Assembly: GCA_036877525.1 (NCBI GenBank)
Contig: JAZGTH010000066.1
Coordinates: 1,769,501 to 1,833,500, forward strand
Reading direction: 5' to 3'
Source of the DNA: Chromobotia macracanthus
Taxonomy: Eukaryota; Chordata; Actinopteri; Cypriniformes; Botiidae
DNA: 64,000 bases
A program made the position numbers and the translations under genes. Each line of letters begins with the position of its first letter. The first letter of the stretch is position 1. The notes below the pieces were generated by a model that saw only the letters and a list, made by a program, of their open reading frames with translations, did not search any database and was not told where the DNA came from. Positions 36,341 to 49,000 of the stretch are shown piece by piece.

Positions 36341-36608
36341 TCGCCGTGACGTCACGGCGGTGACGTCAGCCAGCGTTTACCTTCGCTTCAGCAGCGGAGA
36401 GAACAGGGCGCAGTAACCGAGACGCGCCAGCAGGCGGCGCCCGAAACGCCCCCCGCTCCTCCCGTACGTGTCGTGCCTCTGCTCCGTCCCTTTCCTCCAC
36501 AGACACGAACGGGAGTAACACCGGCAGTTTTAACTATTGTCACCGGAGGAGCAAGATCAGATGAAGCCGTAATAAACCGGTGCAACGGGAACGAATCAGA
36601 GGCGTTCG
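36341..36608 (+). promoter_or_regulatory. slc25a22: Main slc25a22 promoter and likely noncoding exon 1
   Basis: CpG island with two full CRE sites, TGACGTCA, at 36347-36354 and 36361-36368. Downstream, GTTCG/GTATGT at 36608/36609 is a good plus-strand donor, so a 5' UTR exon of about 36400-36608 is likely. It would splice to the acceptor at 41541. The slc25a22 coding start requires an upstream noncoding exon. CpG-rich sequence continues to about 37020. Confidence 0.5.
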
Positions 36609-39600
36609 GTATGTGACGCGCGTATATGATTTATTACAGACGCTTTAATAATGAGATTAATATTCATTGTGTTGTTCAGATGGCAGAATTATATTCCGCT
36701 TTACCGGATATCGTATGATCGTGCATTATGTGAACCGGAGAAATTAAACACCGGTGCGGGGTTTCGTGTGTTGTGGTGCGGCGGATCGTTTCCCGTTATG
36801 TGGACGCGTGTGAAACGCGACGCGAACATCTGTTTGTCATCACAGCGCGTTTTCCCCGCTTTCTTTGCATTGTTTCCAGGGAGAGCCCTCGGGATTAACC
36901 TGCCCCACGACGCGCCTCCACCCGCAGAATCTGCCCTAGAGGGGCATTAACACGCGCGTCTGAGCGGCGAGAACGACGCGTCGTGCGCGTCCTCGTTGCG
37001 TCGTGCGCGTCCTGGAGTGCTTCCCTCATTGAGGAGAGACATAATTGACAGCAGACACGATCCGCTGTGTATAAATTGTTCACATTGAACCACTGCTGGC
37101 GTTTAATCTTCTGTATGAGAAAATCCTCAACTGAAGTCTGCTTGTACTGGAGTCCAGACTTCTGCACACGAACAGTCGTGTGTTTTGTCCATGCATCATG
37201 CTGGTTTGTGAAGTATTTAAGTATAGTAACCATTCAGCGCCATGCCACACATATATTCTTCATATTTATTAGTAAATTGACCCATTTCTCATGTTTAAAA
37301 GACATTGTGATACTCTTGTCTACACAGCTGGAGTGAATCTGACATTTTTTACTCCACTGGCAGATGTTGACTAATCTTGGCCTTTAAACTAGAGGCCTGT
37401 AAAACATAATCATGGCTCAGGTCATTAGTGCAAGTTTAATTCTGCCTAACAGGGCAAAGATGACATAGAACAAGTTATAAAGAGAAAAACACCTTGAAAA
37501 CAGTTTTCTATTAGTCTCAGCTCAGTGAAGCTAAATCTACAGTAATTCTTTCTTCCTGTTTCTGTTTGTGTCCAATATTCTTTCAATGATTTTCTCATAA
37601 TTCATATGTAGGCTGTAATTTGTAACTTATAATTCCATAACGCTTTACCGTATATATTTGCTTGCTGCTATTTTTATATTTCTTCAACTGTACTTGTTGT
37701 GTGAGTGTTAATTCCTGACAGCAGCTCAGCTAAACAGTATGTACGTTCAGTTTCAAACATGTCAGATTTCAAGAGTTGTGTGTACGTGCAGGCAGTTTAT
37801 ATTTAGAATTATAATCCTGGACACAGATGTTCAAACAGAACAGATGCATGATTTTGAGTTCGAGGCATATACCGCATCAGACACAGTTCTCAGACGGAAA
37901 CCATGACAACAACTGCAGAAAGAAAGAAAGAGAGAGTAGAGATTTATATACTGCATGTGTACTTCTGTCTGCTGTATATAGGTTGTATATACTGTAACTC
38001 AGAGTTCCATTAAACACCAAAGTCTGAACACAGGTGGAGTTGGTACACCATTAAAGATCTGTTATTAGGGTCAGAGAGTGAAGGGTTTGGTTTGGTCAAA
38101 GGTCCCAGAGAGAAAGGGACTATATTTAAGTGTTGTGAAAGAATACCAGCTGTGTCCTGATAGAACAGACCACGTCATGTCAATGTAAGATGGTCAGACA
38201 ACTCTAACCAGATTAACCAAGATGGTCTAGCAGGTTGAAAGCAGTTCCTTCAGTTGGTAGTCTAACCAATCATCTGATCAAATCAAAACTAGTGGTTCTC
38301 AGCTGTTTGCTTCAGAACCCAGATTTTAAATGGGACATCAGCTGGTAACCCGACACAGAATGAAATGTATTTATCATACAGGAGTTTTATAACTGTCCAG
38401 TCAGGGACATTTATTACTATTACTGTGATGCTAAGACGTCTGTTTTCTAAACATCTGTAACTTTTGACAGCCAGTAATTCACAGTATAAAATGGGTTTCA
38501 GTCAGCACAAAATTTTGCTCTTTGTGTTTCTTTTGTGGTTTGGTGTATAGTTTGGAGCTTCTCGCTTTTAAAAGTCATTACATGTTAACAACACAATCAC
38601 ACTGTGTTGGGTTGTATTTTATCACTATTTGCATGTTTGTCAGAACAGACCAGTGAGGCTTTTTTGTAGAACCAGTGACTTACACATGCTTTGACCAGTT
38701 GATGATCATAAATAACCAGTCTGGACCAGCTAGAGACCAGCCAGTGACTTTTTTTGACATGTTTTACTAAACAATATTTGTCAAGACATTTTTAAAACCT
38801 TGAGCTACGGCCCTGCACAAATACAGCCGAACCTACACATACAATCGTTCTAGCAGCTGCTCTTGGTGTGCTTCACCTACATTTCTCTCCTCCTCTCTCT
38901 TCATCTGTCCCTCCTCTGTGTGTTGTCTTCCTCATCCCAGCTGTCTCTCATTAGATTCCCTCCATTTCTGCACTCTTTCATTCCCTCTCTTATTCTCTCT
39001 GTATTGCTCCGTTTTGCAGAAAAGCAAAACAGAGCTTTTCTGCAAAACCATATAATGTCCCCTTCTGTGGGACCATTATATGGCAAGATCATGCAGTATG
39101 TCAAAGTAACATGATATCCTGATTGGATAACATCGTTTGTATGAAACATAAAGACACATTACTACTACTTACTGAGTCACAACTATATTAACATATATTA
39201 ACATATTTCACATTTAACATTCATTGGTCCTGAGTAAAACTGTGAGTTACAGTCTCAGCAAAGTGACAGAGCTGCAGTGTTTGTGTGTATGTGTGTTTGA
39301 TATCTTCTGTATCTTATGCTAAATTATTTGGCCCTCATTAATAAATCTTGAGTCTGTTTCCATGGCAACAATCTCTGAAATCTGGTGTGTATATAGATTC
39401 TGTATGTAAGTGTGTGTATATATATATATATATAGACAGAGAGAGCAAGAGAGAGAGAGAGAGATTCTGAACGATAAACCCATTAAAAATGAAAGATAAG
39501 CAGCGTTATGACTTCAAGTTCAGTACAGTTTTGGTTTTGCCTTCAAACAAATGCCGCAATACTACAAATATGAATTATTAACTGGATTATTTTCATAATA

Positions 39601-41541
39601 ATAATAATGTCTCTTACATAATTCTTCATTTTATCAAGTAAATGATCTAGTAAGAAGAAGCCGAAGCATCAAGGCTGTTGCTAAGCAACACACAGACTGG
39701 AACATTTGTTAACTAGTGTATGTGCTACCAAGTAGATTGTTTGTTGTGGGTAAAGTGGACTTGTTAAACAAAACACCTATTATTTTGAATGGTTGAGAAG
39801 TCCACACTTCAGATACAGTACATACTCAGAAAGTGCACATTAATTCAGTGTGGAGGGATTTTATTTGTTGTGGATCGTTTGTGTCATACACAGTTTCTCT
39901 TTTCTATCTCAACCTCACAGAGTTTGTGCAACTAAAACTTCAAAGGTTTGAATGAGGGTCAGAGGTGGAGAGCAGTTCATTATCAAAAGTTTCAAAGGGC
40001 ACTGACGCAATTATACACACACCCTGGTGCATGCTGGGTAACAGTTCAAGGTTTGCTCCAGTAAAAAGTACTCATTTATTCATTTATTCTCAGCAGTTGT
40101 GACGATATTTAGCTATTGTGTGACTGGGTGGAAAACATTCATCTCTGGTAGGATGTTCTTATTTTTGTGCTGATTTTAGGATGGTGGAACAGACAGACAG
40201 ACAGAAAGACAGATATCTTGTCTTGCTACGCATATTTTAGAGGTTTGAATGCAGACTGCTGTGTCTTGTTTTTTCTTTTGTCTGTTGTCACAAGACTAAA
40301 CCACTAGAAACACACATGATTTCAGCTTCTCATGTTCCTCTATAGACTGAAACAGAAAGTTCATGAGGATGTTTTTTTGCTCACACATCACCCTTTAATA
40401 GCTCACAAAACTGTAAAGAATTCTAGTCATTTTTATTTAAAGAATCATCACATTTTTCTGTAATGTTGCTGTTTAAATTCCTCAGGAGACATTCAAGTAG
40501 ACATAAATGAGATGGAAAGATAGAGCTGTGCCGCGCAAAACAGCTGGATTAACTTAAATTTGAGTTAAGGAGAACATTCTGAAACTGTACTGAGATTAAT
40601 GTATATCTCCAAACACACAGACGCCCACAGAGGCTGTTCTGCATTATTTTATGAAAGTTACAACATTTTTTTGACATAGTTATCTCTAAAAAACAACAGC
40701 AGTGCATCATAAATAACTTATCTTTTTGGCATAACTAGCATAAATATTTGTACTATTTAAGCAGGGAGCAAACTGAAAAAATAAAGAACCAAAATGATTT
40801 TGTATCCATTTATTATTATACCGCATAAGATAAAAATGTACATTATCAAACCTTGTGCTTGTCACACAAGAGTGAATCTTTTTCCCAGTTTCACTGTCAG
40901 CAGTTTAGTGTTTCTTTGTTTTGCCATGTCATATTTCTAAAGTGTTGATGAAGAGGAAGAGGAGAAAAAGAGCAGAGCTGAGATTTCCAGTCAGCAGAAA
41001 TCACAGGAAAAACAGCAGAAGAAGGGAGGGGCTAAAACAGAGAGAGACGATTGGCTGAATGAAGGGGAGGAGAGAGAGACTGTAACTGTTTTCAGGTCAT
41101 TTAAAATTCCACATATGAAACACATACACAATCTGCCTCTTATTTTACCCTCAAAAATATACTGACCCCTCCGCCCCCCGTCTCTCTCACCCTCTCTCTC
41201 TGTCTCATGCTTTAATGCGGTTTTACCTCATTGAATGTCCTGTTTTACTCAGAAATACAAAAAGTCAAATGTGTTCGAATGCTGTTTCATATCGTCGGTT
41301 CACAACAGAATTGACTTCAGTTCAACAGAAGAACTACGTGCCTTAAATAAGTGCGTTTGTACAGTTGAATCCAGACCACTTACAGTTAAACAACATAAAC
41401 AATTAAAAAACAATCAGTTGAGATGATGAAATTTACGAGATCCAGCGTGAATATATTCTGCAGTCAAATATGAAGATCTCACACCTGATCATGGAACCAT
41501 CATGGAATTCTCTTTATCTTTATCTCTGTCTTTTTTTACAG
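36609..41541 (+). other. Inferred slc25a22 intron 1 (5' UTR intron)
   Basis: Nearly 5 kb with no coding exon recognised. Notable contents are two adjacent hairpins at 39011-39083, degenerate GACCAG-type words at about 38640-38760, a TA run at about 39417, and purine-rich sequence at 40940-41080. Confidence 0.45.
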
Positions 41542-42515
41542 CAGAATCAGGTGAAGATCCCAAAGCCAATCCTGGAGGAACCGGCACACGCACACACACA
41601 CTGAGGAATCACGGAGATCCAGATAAATGGCTGACAAGCAGATCAGGTTCATCTGACAGTTGCTTTTTAAATAACATTGTTCATGTTAATTACTAGCGTG
41701 AGACCTCAAAACCTGTGTTGTGCTTTTAGTTTTTAATCATTCAAAACCCGCATGTAATAAGAATTGGACTTCTGTACAATATGTGTACTCCTAAAAGTTG
41801 ACAAAAAGAGCTAAACACTCAAAATGAACAGACCAAAAAGACCAAAAATGATGATAACTCATCTTGCACTCGGGGTGGGTATAGATTTTAGTGTAATTAA
41901 ATGCTCTCTAGAATGAGAATGCCCCTCCCCAGTATCGATGACATCATCTATGATTTAACTGTGCTGTCTTTTAATGTCTCAGTGTTTCTCATCTCCTCTC
42001 ATCTTTTGCTCCAGTTTACCTGCCAAGTTAATAAACGGGGGCGTGGCCGGACTGATCGGCGTTACCTGTGTGTTTCCCATCGATCTGGCCAAGACTCGCC
42101 TTCAGAACCAGCAGAATGGATCTCGCCTCTACACCAGCATGTGAGTGTGAACACAGATCCATTCAGATCCTAAAGCAGATTCAGTTCTTAAAGTTCACAT
42201 GCATTATATGTGTTTATGTGCTTCAGGTCAGACTGCCTTATTAAGACCATTCGGTCGGAAGGATACTTTGGAATGTACAGAGGTAAAAAAAAATCTAGAC
42301 CTGCATCTATTTCTAATAGTCTGTGAATACTGTACATCTGATGTTTGTTTGCACAGCCAAAAATAAATCTCTGTCTCTCTCTCTGCCTCTCTGTCTCTCT
42401 CTCTCTGTCTCTCTTTTTCAGGGGCTGCGGTGAATTTAACTCTTGTCACTCCAGAAAAAGCCATCAAACTGGCAGCAAATGATTTCTTCAGATTTCACCT
42501 CTCCAAGGACGGGTG

Positions 42516-42552
<37 letters not shown>

Positions 42553-44866
42553 TACTATGAGCCCAAATCAGTGTAAACATGATGACTAACCCTGTACAGA
42601 TTCACACACACACTGACACATCATCTGGCCTCACACACTGGTTTCATTCCCAGCCTTGAATACGTCTACACACACGCACACTTCACATTTTTCACTACTG
42701 TGTGAAATATTTCAGGTTACAGTAACATTCTGTAAAAGGTTACCATGGTTTAACTATGAAAATATACCATTGTTTTTGGCCATTACCATAATGGTTATAC
42801 CATGGTATTCGTATTGTAAGTACCTTATAATATCACAGGACTAAATATGGTATTTTTGTCTTTTTTGGACATGTACCAGGGTATTTATGGAAGTACCTAG
42901 GAGTATTAAAAAATACTAAAGTACATTAATTTTAGCATCATAATATACATCAAAGTATCGTTTTACCATCTCATACCATCACTGCAGCACAGCACTTTGT
43001 GGTAAGAGACATCTCAGAATACCACAGTATTATAATTTGACACCATTATTGTTCGGTGGTATTACCTCATTCTCACACATCATCCATCTCAAACAATTGA
43101 GAGTGTGGAGCAGTACAGCATGACATGAAAGACATGAATATTGAATAGAGGTGGCTGCACACAGACAATACCCACAATTCCCTGCTCAGTCTCCAAGATT
43201 CCCTGACCACCTGCGTCTCCATGACGACCGAACACAGCGCCAGTGAATTATTGACTGAGGCTGCACAATCGCAGTGTGAATTATTAACAACCCTCAGTGT
43301 GTGATGTGTGTGTGTGTGAGTGTGTGTGTGTGTGAGTGAGTGTGTGAGTGAGTGTGTGAGTGAGTGTGAGTGAGTGTGTGTGTGAGTGTGTGTGTGAGTG
43401 TGTGTGTGAGTGTGTGTGTGTGTGAGAGTGTGAGTGTGTGTGTGAGAGAGTGTGTGAGAGTGTGAGTGTGTGTGAGAGTGTGTGTGTGTGTGAGAGTGTG
43501 TGTGTGTGAGAGTGTGTGTGTGTGTGTGTGTGTGAGAGTGTGTACGTGCATGTGATTGAGTGTGTGAGTGTGTTAGTGTGTGTGATAATGAGAAATCTTA
43601 CTCAAACCTCCTGTCTGTCTGTCTTCAGACAGAAACTGACTTTACTTCGAGAGATGCTCGCCGGTTGTGGTGCAGGAACATGTCAGGTCTGTGTTCAACA
43701 TATTACACAATGTTACACACACAGTCTGTAATGGATCTGATCTCCAAACATCCATTAATAGCTGTCATTTATTGACACTATTACTCCCCTCTCTTAAGCG
43801 CACACACACACTGTGTATGATTCAGCAGTAGGATAATTGTGTGTGTAATGGTTTAGGAGACAAAACACAAATGCATTAAGTGTACAAACACACATTACAC
43901 ACACCTGAGCACACACACATCCACCTCACAGACTGAAATAATTGAGTTATATACAGTGTCAGATATCAGAATGAGGACAATTTTTCTGTTGTCAATGTAA
44001 ATTTTATGCCATGTCAGATTAAATGATGGATTACACTAATATATGACAGGTTTAATTACAGCTAATGGAAGAATACAGTTAACCTGTAAAGAGATTCTTT
44101 ACATCAGTTTAACCAGTTACAAAGCTGACAGACGTCCAGCAGCGGCTGTAGATGTCAAATCTGTGACCTCATACGTTAGTTTGTCATATCCCAGCCAAAA
44201 ATTTTATGTTGTAAGAACATTTCCCTAATTTTTCATTGAGTAACAAAAACATTTGGATGTTTGGACGTCATTGCTTGCTTATAAGAACTTTATTCAAACA
44301 TTTTTAATTCTGTAACACTAACAACTTCAGAATATCATTTTTGATATATAACTTTTAAAAACATTTATACTACTAACATTACTGTAAAAACGCTTTTGAT
44401 AACTTTGAAAGAACTTTTAGAAAACGTTAGGCAATGTTCTGAGAATGTTAAATGTGCTTGTTTGCAGTCCTCGCTTTTCTCTGACGGTTTGCTTTATTTT
44501 GAATGGCAGGTCATTGTTACAACCCCAATGGAGATGCTGAAGATTCAGTTACAAGATGCCGGACGAATCGGTAACAATCTCAACATTCAAAATAAAAGGA
44601 AGTATAAGAGGTGAAAGAGATGCTTGTGAAACACTGCGCACGCACTGGCCGCATTGACTGTGTCCAGCAGGGTCGCTCTTCCTGTACGTTATTATGCAGA
44701 GGATAAATAATAATAAATGGACATGAAATATTCATTTTACTATGGGAGAAGAAACAGACCCCACAGCTCAACTGTGAAGGAAATCACTGAAAATTACATA
44801 CAGAAATCTTTTAAATGAGTTAAAATAAGTCATATATGATTACAGCTGCTCACTGCACTTGTAATG

Positions 44867-44964
<98 letters not shown>

Positions 44965-46062
44965 CGGCCCAGAGGAAACTAATGCCCCAGGCAGTGACCC
45001 CTGGGGGCCCCGTGGAGGTGAAGTCCCCCACAGCTATGCAAATCACCAGAGACTTACTGAAGGAAAAGGGCATTGCGGGTCTGTACAAGGGGCTGGGAGC
45101 CACACTGCTCAGGTAGACACACACGTTTACATTAGACACACGATCTGTGATTGTAAATGATGGCAGAATGCACGTGACTGACTCCAGTTTGTCTCCGTCT
45201 TCAGGGACGTTCCCTTTTCTATCATTTACTTTCCTCTGTTTGCTAATCTGAATAATATGGGGAAGCGAGGAGCTGATGGCCCCGCCCCTTTCTATGTGTC
45301 ATTCATCTCCGGCTGCATCGCGGGCAGCACGGCTGCGGTCGCCGTCAACCCCGTCGATGGTAACTCTCTCTGTATCTATCTGTAACCAGTCCAAGAGAGC
45401 AATCCCACAATGCATTGCAGGCTATGCCAGCTATGACTTTTTGTATATTTGTATATTTTATTCAGTACTGTAAGGTTTTAGTAATAGTTTGTAATGTAAC
45501 AAACATAGGTTGTTTCCAAAGCATATGTGCTTATGTGGGCAGCAGGCAGCAAGGTAACCCACACGGTTTTGCATTTTGCAGAGCAGAAAAGCAGTTTTGT
45601 AACTGAACTGTCTGTCCTTGTGTGTGTGTTTTAGTGATAAAGACGAGGTTGCAGTCGCTAACACGAGGTAGTGAAGAGGACACTTACAGTGGCGTGACGG
45701 ACTGCATCAGGTGATTTGATTTTAATTGGCTAGCGAGGCCATCGGGTGACATCATTTCAATAATTTAATTGGTTGACAACAGGTCAGAGGTCACAGCTTT
45801 ATCCCAGCTAGCACATGACACAATTTGCAGATACAACTTTACATAGTTACACATTTCTGGTTACGTTTGATCAGTGTTTATTTATCTTCTTTTTCCATCT
45901 GATCACAGGAAAATATTACGCAATGAAGGTCCTGCTGCTTTCCTGAAGGGGGCGTACTGCCGAGCCCTCGTCATAGCCCCTCTCTTTGGCATTGCACAGG
46001 TGGTCTACTTCCTGGGCGTGGGAGAATTCATCCTCAGCTACCTTCCTAAACGGAACAATTAA
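41542..46062 (+). CDS. slc25a22: slc25a22, mitochondrial glutamate carrier 1 (GC1)
   Basis: Inner-mitochondrial-membrane carrier that moves glutamate with H+. The first coding exon spans 41542-41646 with the ATG at 41627-41629; the part before it is 5' UTR. Remaining exons: 42015-42140, 42227-42282, 42422-42512, 43629-43686, 44510-44570, 44965-45112, 45205-45359, 45635-45710 and 45909-46062. The coding sequence gives 314 residues (human 323). Three carrier signatures PX(D/E)XX(K/R) are present: [16 protein letters not shown] and PVDVIKTR, one per repeat as the six-helix fold needs. The start [16 protein letters not shown] fits SLC25A22 better than SLC25A18. The C-terminus is [20 protein letters not shown] plus a short tail. 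Three acceptors sit on or next to simple repeats. Teleosts often have a and b copies; I cannot tell which this is. Confidence 0.95.
42361..42421 (+). repeat. CT-rich simple repeat at the slc25a22 exon acceptor
   Basis: A TCTCTCTG/CTCT tract of about 50 bp ending in TTTTTCAG immediately before the exon at 42422. It acts as an unusually long polypyrimidine tract. Confidence 0.85.
43300..43556. repeat. (TG)n/(TGAG)n compound microsatellite
   Basis: About 250 bp of TGTG with GAG interruptions in an slc25a22 intron, ending about 70 bp before the exon at 43629. A histidine/threonine-rich reading frame on the minus strand is an artefact. Confidence 0.95.
44195..44450. mobile_element. Dispersed noncoding element (inverted copy of the 26744 family)
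   Basis: Starts CCCAGCCAAAAATTTTATG and contains ACTAACATTACTGTAAAAAC and ACTTTTAGAAAACGTTAGGC, the reverse complements of blocks at 26770-26850. It lies in the slc25a22 intron before the exon at 44510. Confidence 0.5.
44867..44962. repeat. (GT)48 microsatellite ending at the slc25a22 exon acceptor
   Basis: Perfect GT repeat of about 96 bp ending GTGTAG, with the exon starting at 44965. The acceptor AG follows the repeat by one base, so there is no conventional polypyrimidine tract. Confidence 0.97.
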
Positions 46063-49000
46063 CCAATCATCTCGCTGCCTTCTCCCGACCCATCATGCAT
46101 GTGTGTCAGAGGTTTGTCGTGAGTAAGGGATCAAAACGTAACGTGGACCACAAAATAATTGATTTGAATTGTTTGTTGTGATGTTTTTGTTAAAAGCGAT
46201 GTTTATTTCCATGTGAATGTTGTGGTTTTAATACTGAGCATTAATTGTGTTTGCTGCCTGTCCTCTCCTCCGGTCTCACGCTGAGACAAAATGACTTTGA
46301 TCAGAGATTTATAAAATCATTTTATGATCATTTAATCATTTAAACACTTTCGAGCCATCGTCTGATCACTGGGGATAATTTATCACCACGATATTTAATC
46401 CGTACAATTAATTAAAGATCAGTCGTAACACTTTGAACATTATGCCCTTGTAATAATGTGCTAAAATATCAACTTGCTGTGAAATAGTTTTTAATGTCTT
46501 GAGTCGTGTTCTCTTGATTAGTTTGCTCTGGTATTTGCTTGTTGTTTTGGCCAAGTCTAAATACTGAGCAAACCTGAGCTAATGTATTGAAGTTCATATG
46601 TGAATAGTGCAACACACACTGACACATATCGTGCTGGGGCAGATTTAACTCTTAATGGTGACAGCAGCATTTCTCTGTGTTCTGTGGAGGCTTCATGCAG
46701 TGGTTTAGTGGTTTGGACGTTGTCATGTCGACTCAGAGCAGAAGGGTGGTAGTAAATGTGAAACATGAATGTGATTTGAAATCATTTCTCAAACTGACTG
46801 AATGTTTCCAGTCGGGGTGTAGCAAGCTTTTAGAAATTACAAAGGCATCCTATACTTTCTGAAAGAGCATCATTATATTAAAAGTTACTTTTGGCTTGAT
46901 CAGACTGCAGAGTAACAGTAACTGGACACATAAAACTATGATTATGGATTTGTTCAGACAGGCAGCCGTTTACTGTTTTGTAGTGAATAGCACAAAACCA
47001 CATTAAATATGATTTCTAGTTGTTACAGACTCAAGCTACAATAAGTCAAATTTACAGACGATTTGAAATCCATTTACAATCAAATTTCTGAAAATGTGTT
47101 TCAGTCTGAACAGAGTTCAAGACTTTTATTGTTATTAGCATTTGACACGTGTTTCCGTCATGAACTTAACACTTCTGCCTTTCAGTAAATCAGTTAGGAA
47201 TTTTAGGCAAATGTCACATAATTAATATTCATAAGCAACATCGATAAGTTTTAAATTGCCCTTCCTCAAGCCCCGCCCACTGTAAACCCACCTTAGCCTG
47301 TAATACATTTCTCATTACTTAGATCTGATTTTAATGCAAACGATTTCAGCGTGTAATGCGGTTGAGGGTTCTTATCAGATGACTCCTGACACATTTGTAT
47401 CTAGTTTTATTGTGATTAAAAACGCTAACAGAATGCTAACACACAGAAACAACACAGGGTTTGCAAACTCCAAAGTAAAGTGTATGTTGATTGTAAGGCC
47501 TGCACTCAGAGTTTATGAGGGACGTGAATATTTATGCGTTTGTCTGTTTCCATTATCTTAATTGCTTGTTTTTGAACTCCCATGATGCATTGTTAACCTG
47601 TGTTGCATTATGGGTAACCAGAAGGAGGAATTTTAATTGTCATTCTAATTTTGTGAAAAGGTGACAAGCACACACGCTTACAAAGTGATGTTTCAGACTT
47701 TGTAGTGAAGTCATATTTATTGATAATCTTTACTATATAGATGTATACACACACACAGTAAATATCTCACTATATATTTGTATCAGTAGTTTTATTGGTG
47801 TTTAATTGTTCGTGTGATTGTTGTTGATTACTGTAATGTACATATGCAGATGATATTATGACTGTCACGATTGTTTTGATTTATATGTGATGGCTTATTT
47901 GCACACCCTCCTCGTTTCATCTCTTCATTTATCTTACGCCATCTGGAATCTTGAAAGTTTAATATGCCAGTTTACATTGTGGTGTCAGAACCTGTGCTGG
48001 TTCTGTCGTCGGTCCAGCTCAGAAAGCACTTCCAAATGAATCGAACAAAACCGAATGTTTGTGATGCTGGTTTACTTGACGCAGTTTGTCTTTATTTGTG
48101 GCAGATGTGGTGCTTCGTTCGCGGATGCGTTTGGATCGATGCGAGATGTTGTGTAAACGAGTCTATTGTGAGAACTCATAAACAGAACCTGTTTCCTCTT
48201 TCAGTATGTGCTGTCACAACACAGCGCGGGTGCCGTCCGTTCGAGTGAGATAAGCTTGCCTGTGTGTGGAGTGAAGAGCGTTATGGGCTCGGCTGACAAA
48301 TGATTGCTTTGTCTAGCTTTGTGAGAGTCTGTTTTATATTGCCAAATGCTTCCTGACCAAATCCCTGCCAGTAATACCTCTGTTTCATAGCTTTTCACCT
48401 TCTCTCCCTCTGCCTCTTTCCTGTCCTCTTTATATCCTGTTCTGGCATTAGTAAACAAACTGTGTCATATTGGCCATGTGCACACTGCAGACTTTTGAGA
48501 GATGATCTGGACATTCCCGGGAAATGTCAGTCTGGCTTCATTTCACTTCAACACATGTACAGAGAGAGGCAAAAGTTATGATTTAATAATGGAAAATCTG
48601 TTGTCTACATTTGTTGTCCGTGAGTTTAGCTGTACCATGCAGTGGCTCCCATAATCAGCCGTTTGTGTGTGAACAGAGCCAGATTCAGAAGTCAGAAGTG
48701 GAGTGACATCTGTTTTCAGCTGCAGTGTGAATGTGGCCACTGTGTTCCCATCAGTCAGTGTCTGAGCTCTCTTACAGGAGCAAGCCATTCAAATGTGGAT
48801 TCTCACAGGCGAGGTTTAGACTGTTGTAGCGTCTCGGTTAATATCATCCTGCAATCAAATGTAGAATGTTAATAATATGAGAATAACTAATGATGGTTAG
48901 CTGGACATTCAGAAGATTACATGGTGCTGTTTTACAAGTAAACATCTCTAGTGTTGGTGAACCCTTTCAAAACTGCTGTGATGCTCTTATTTATGTTCTG

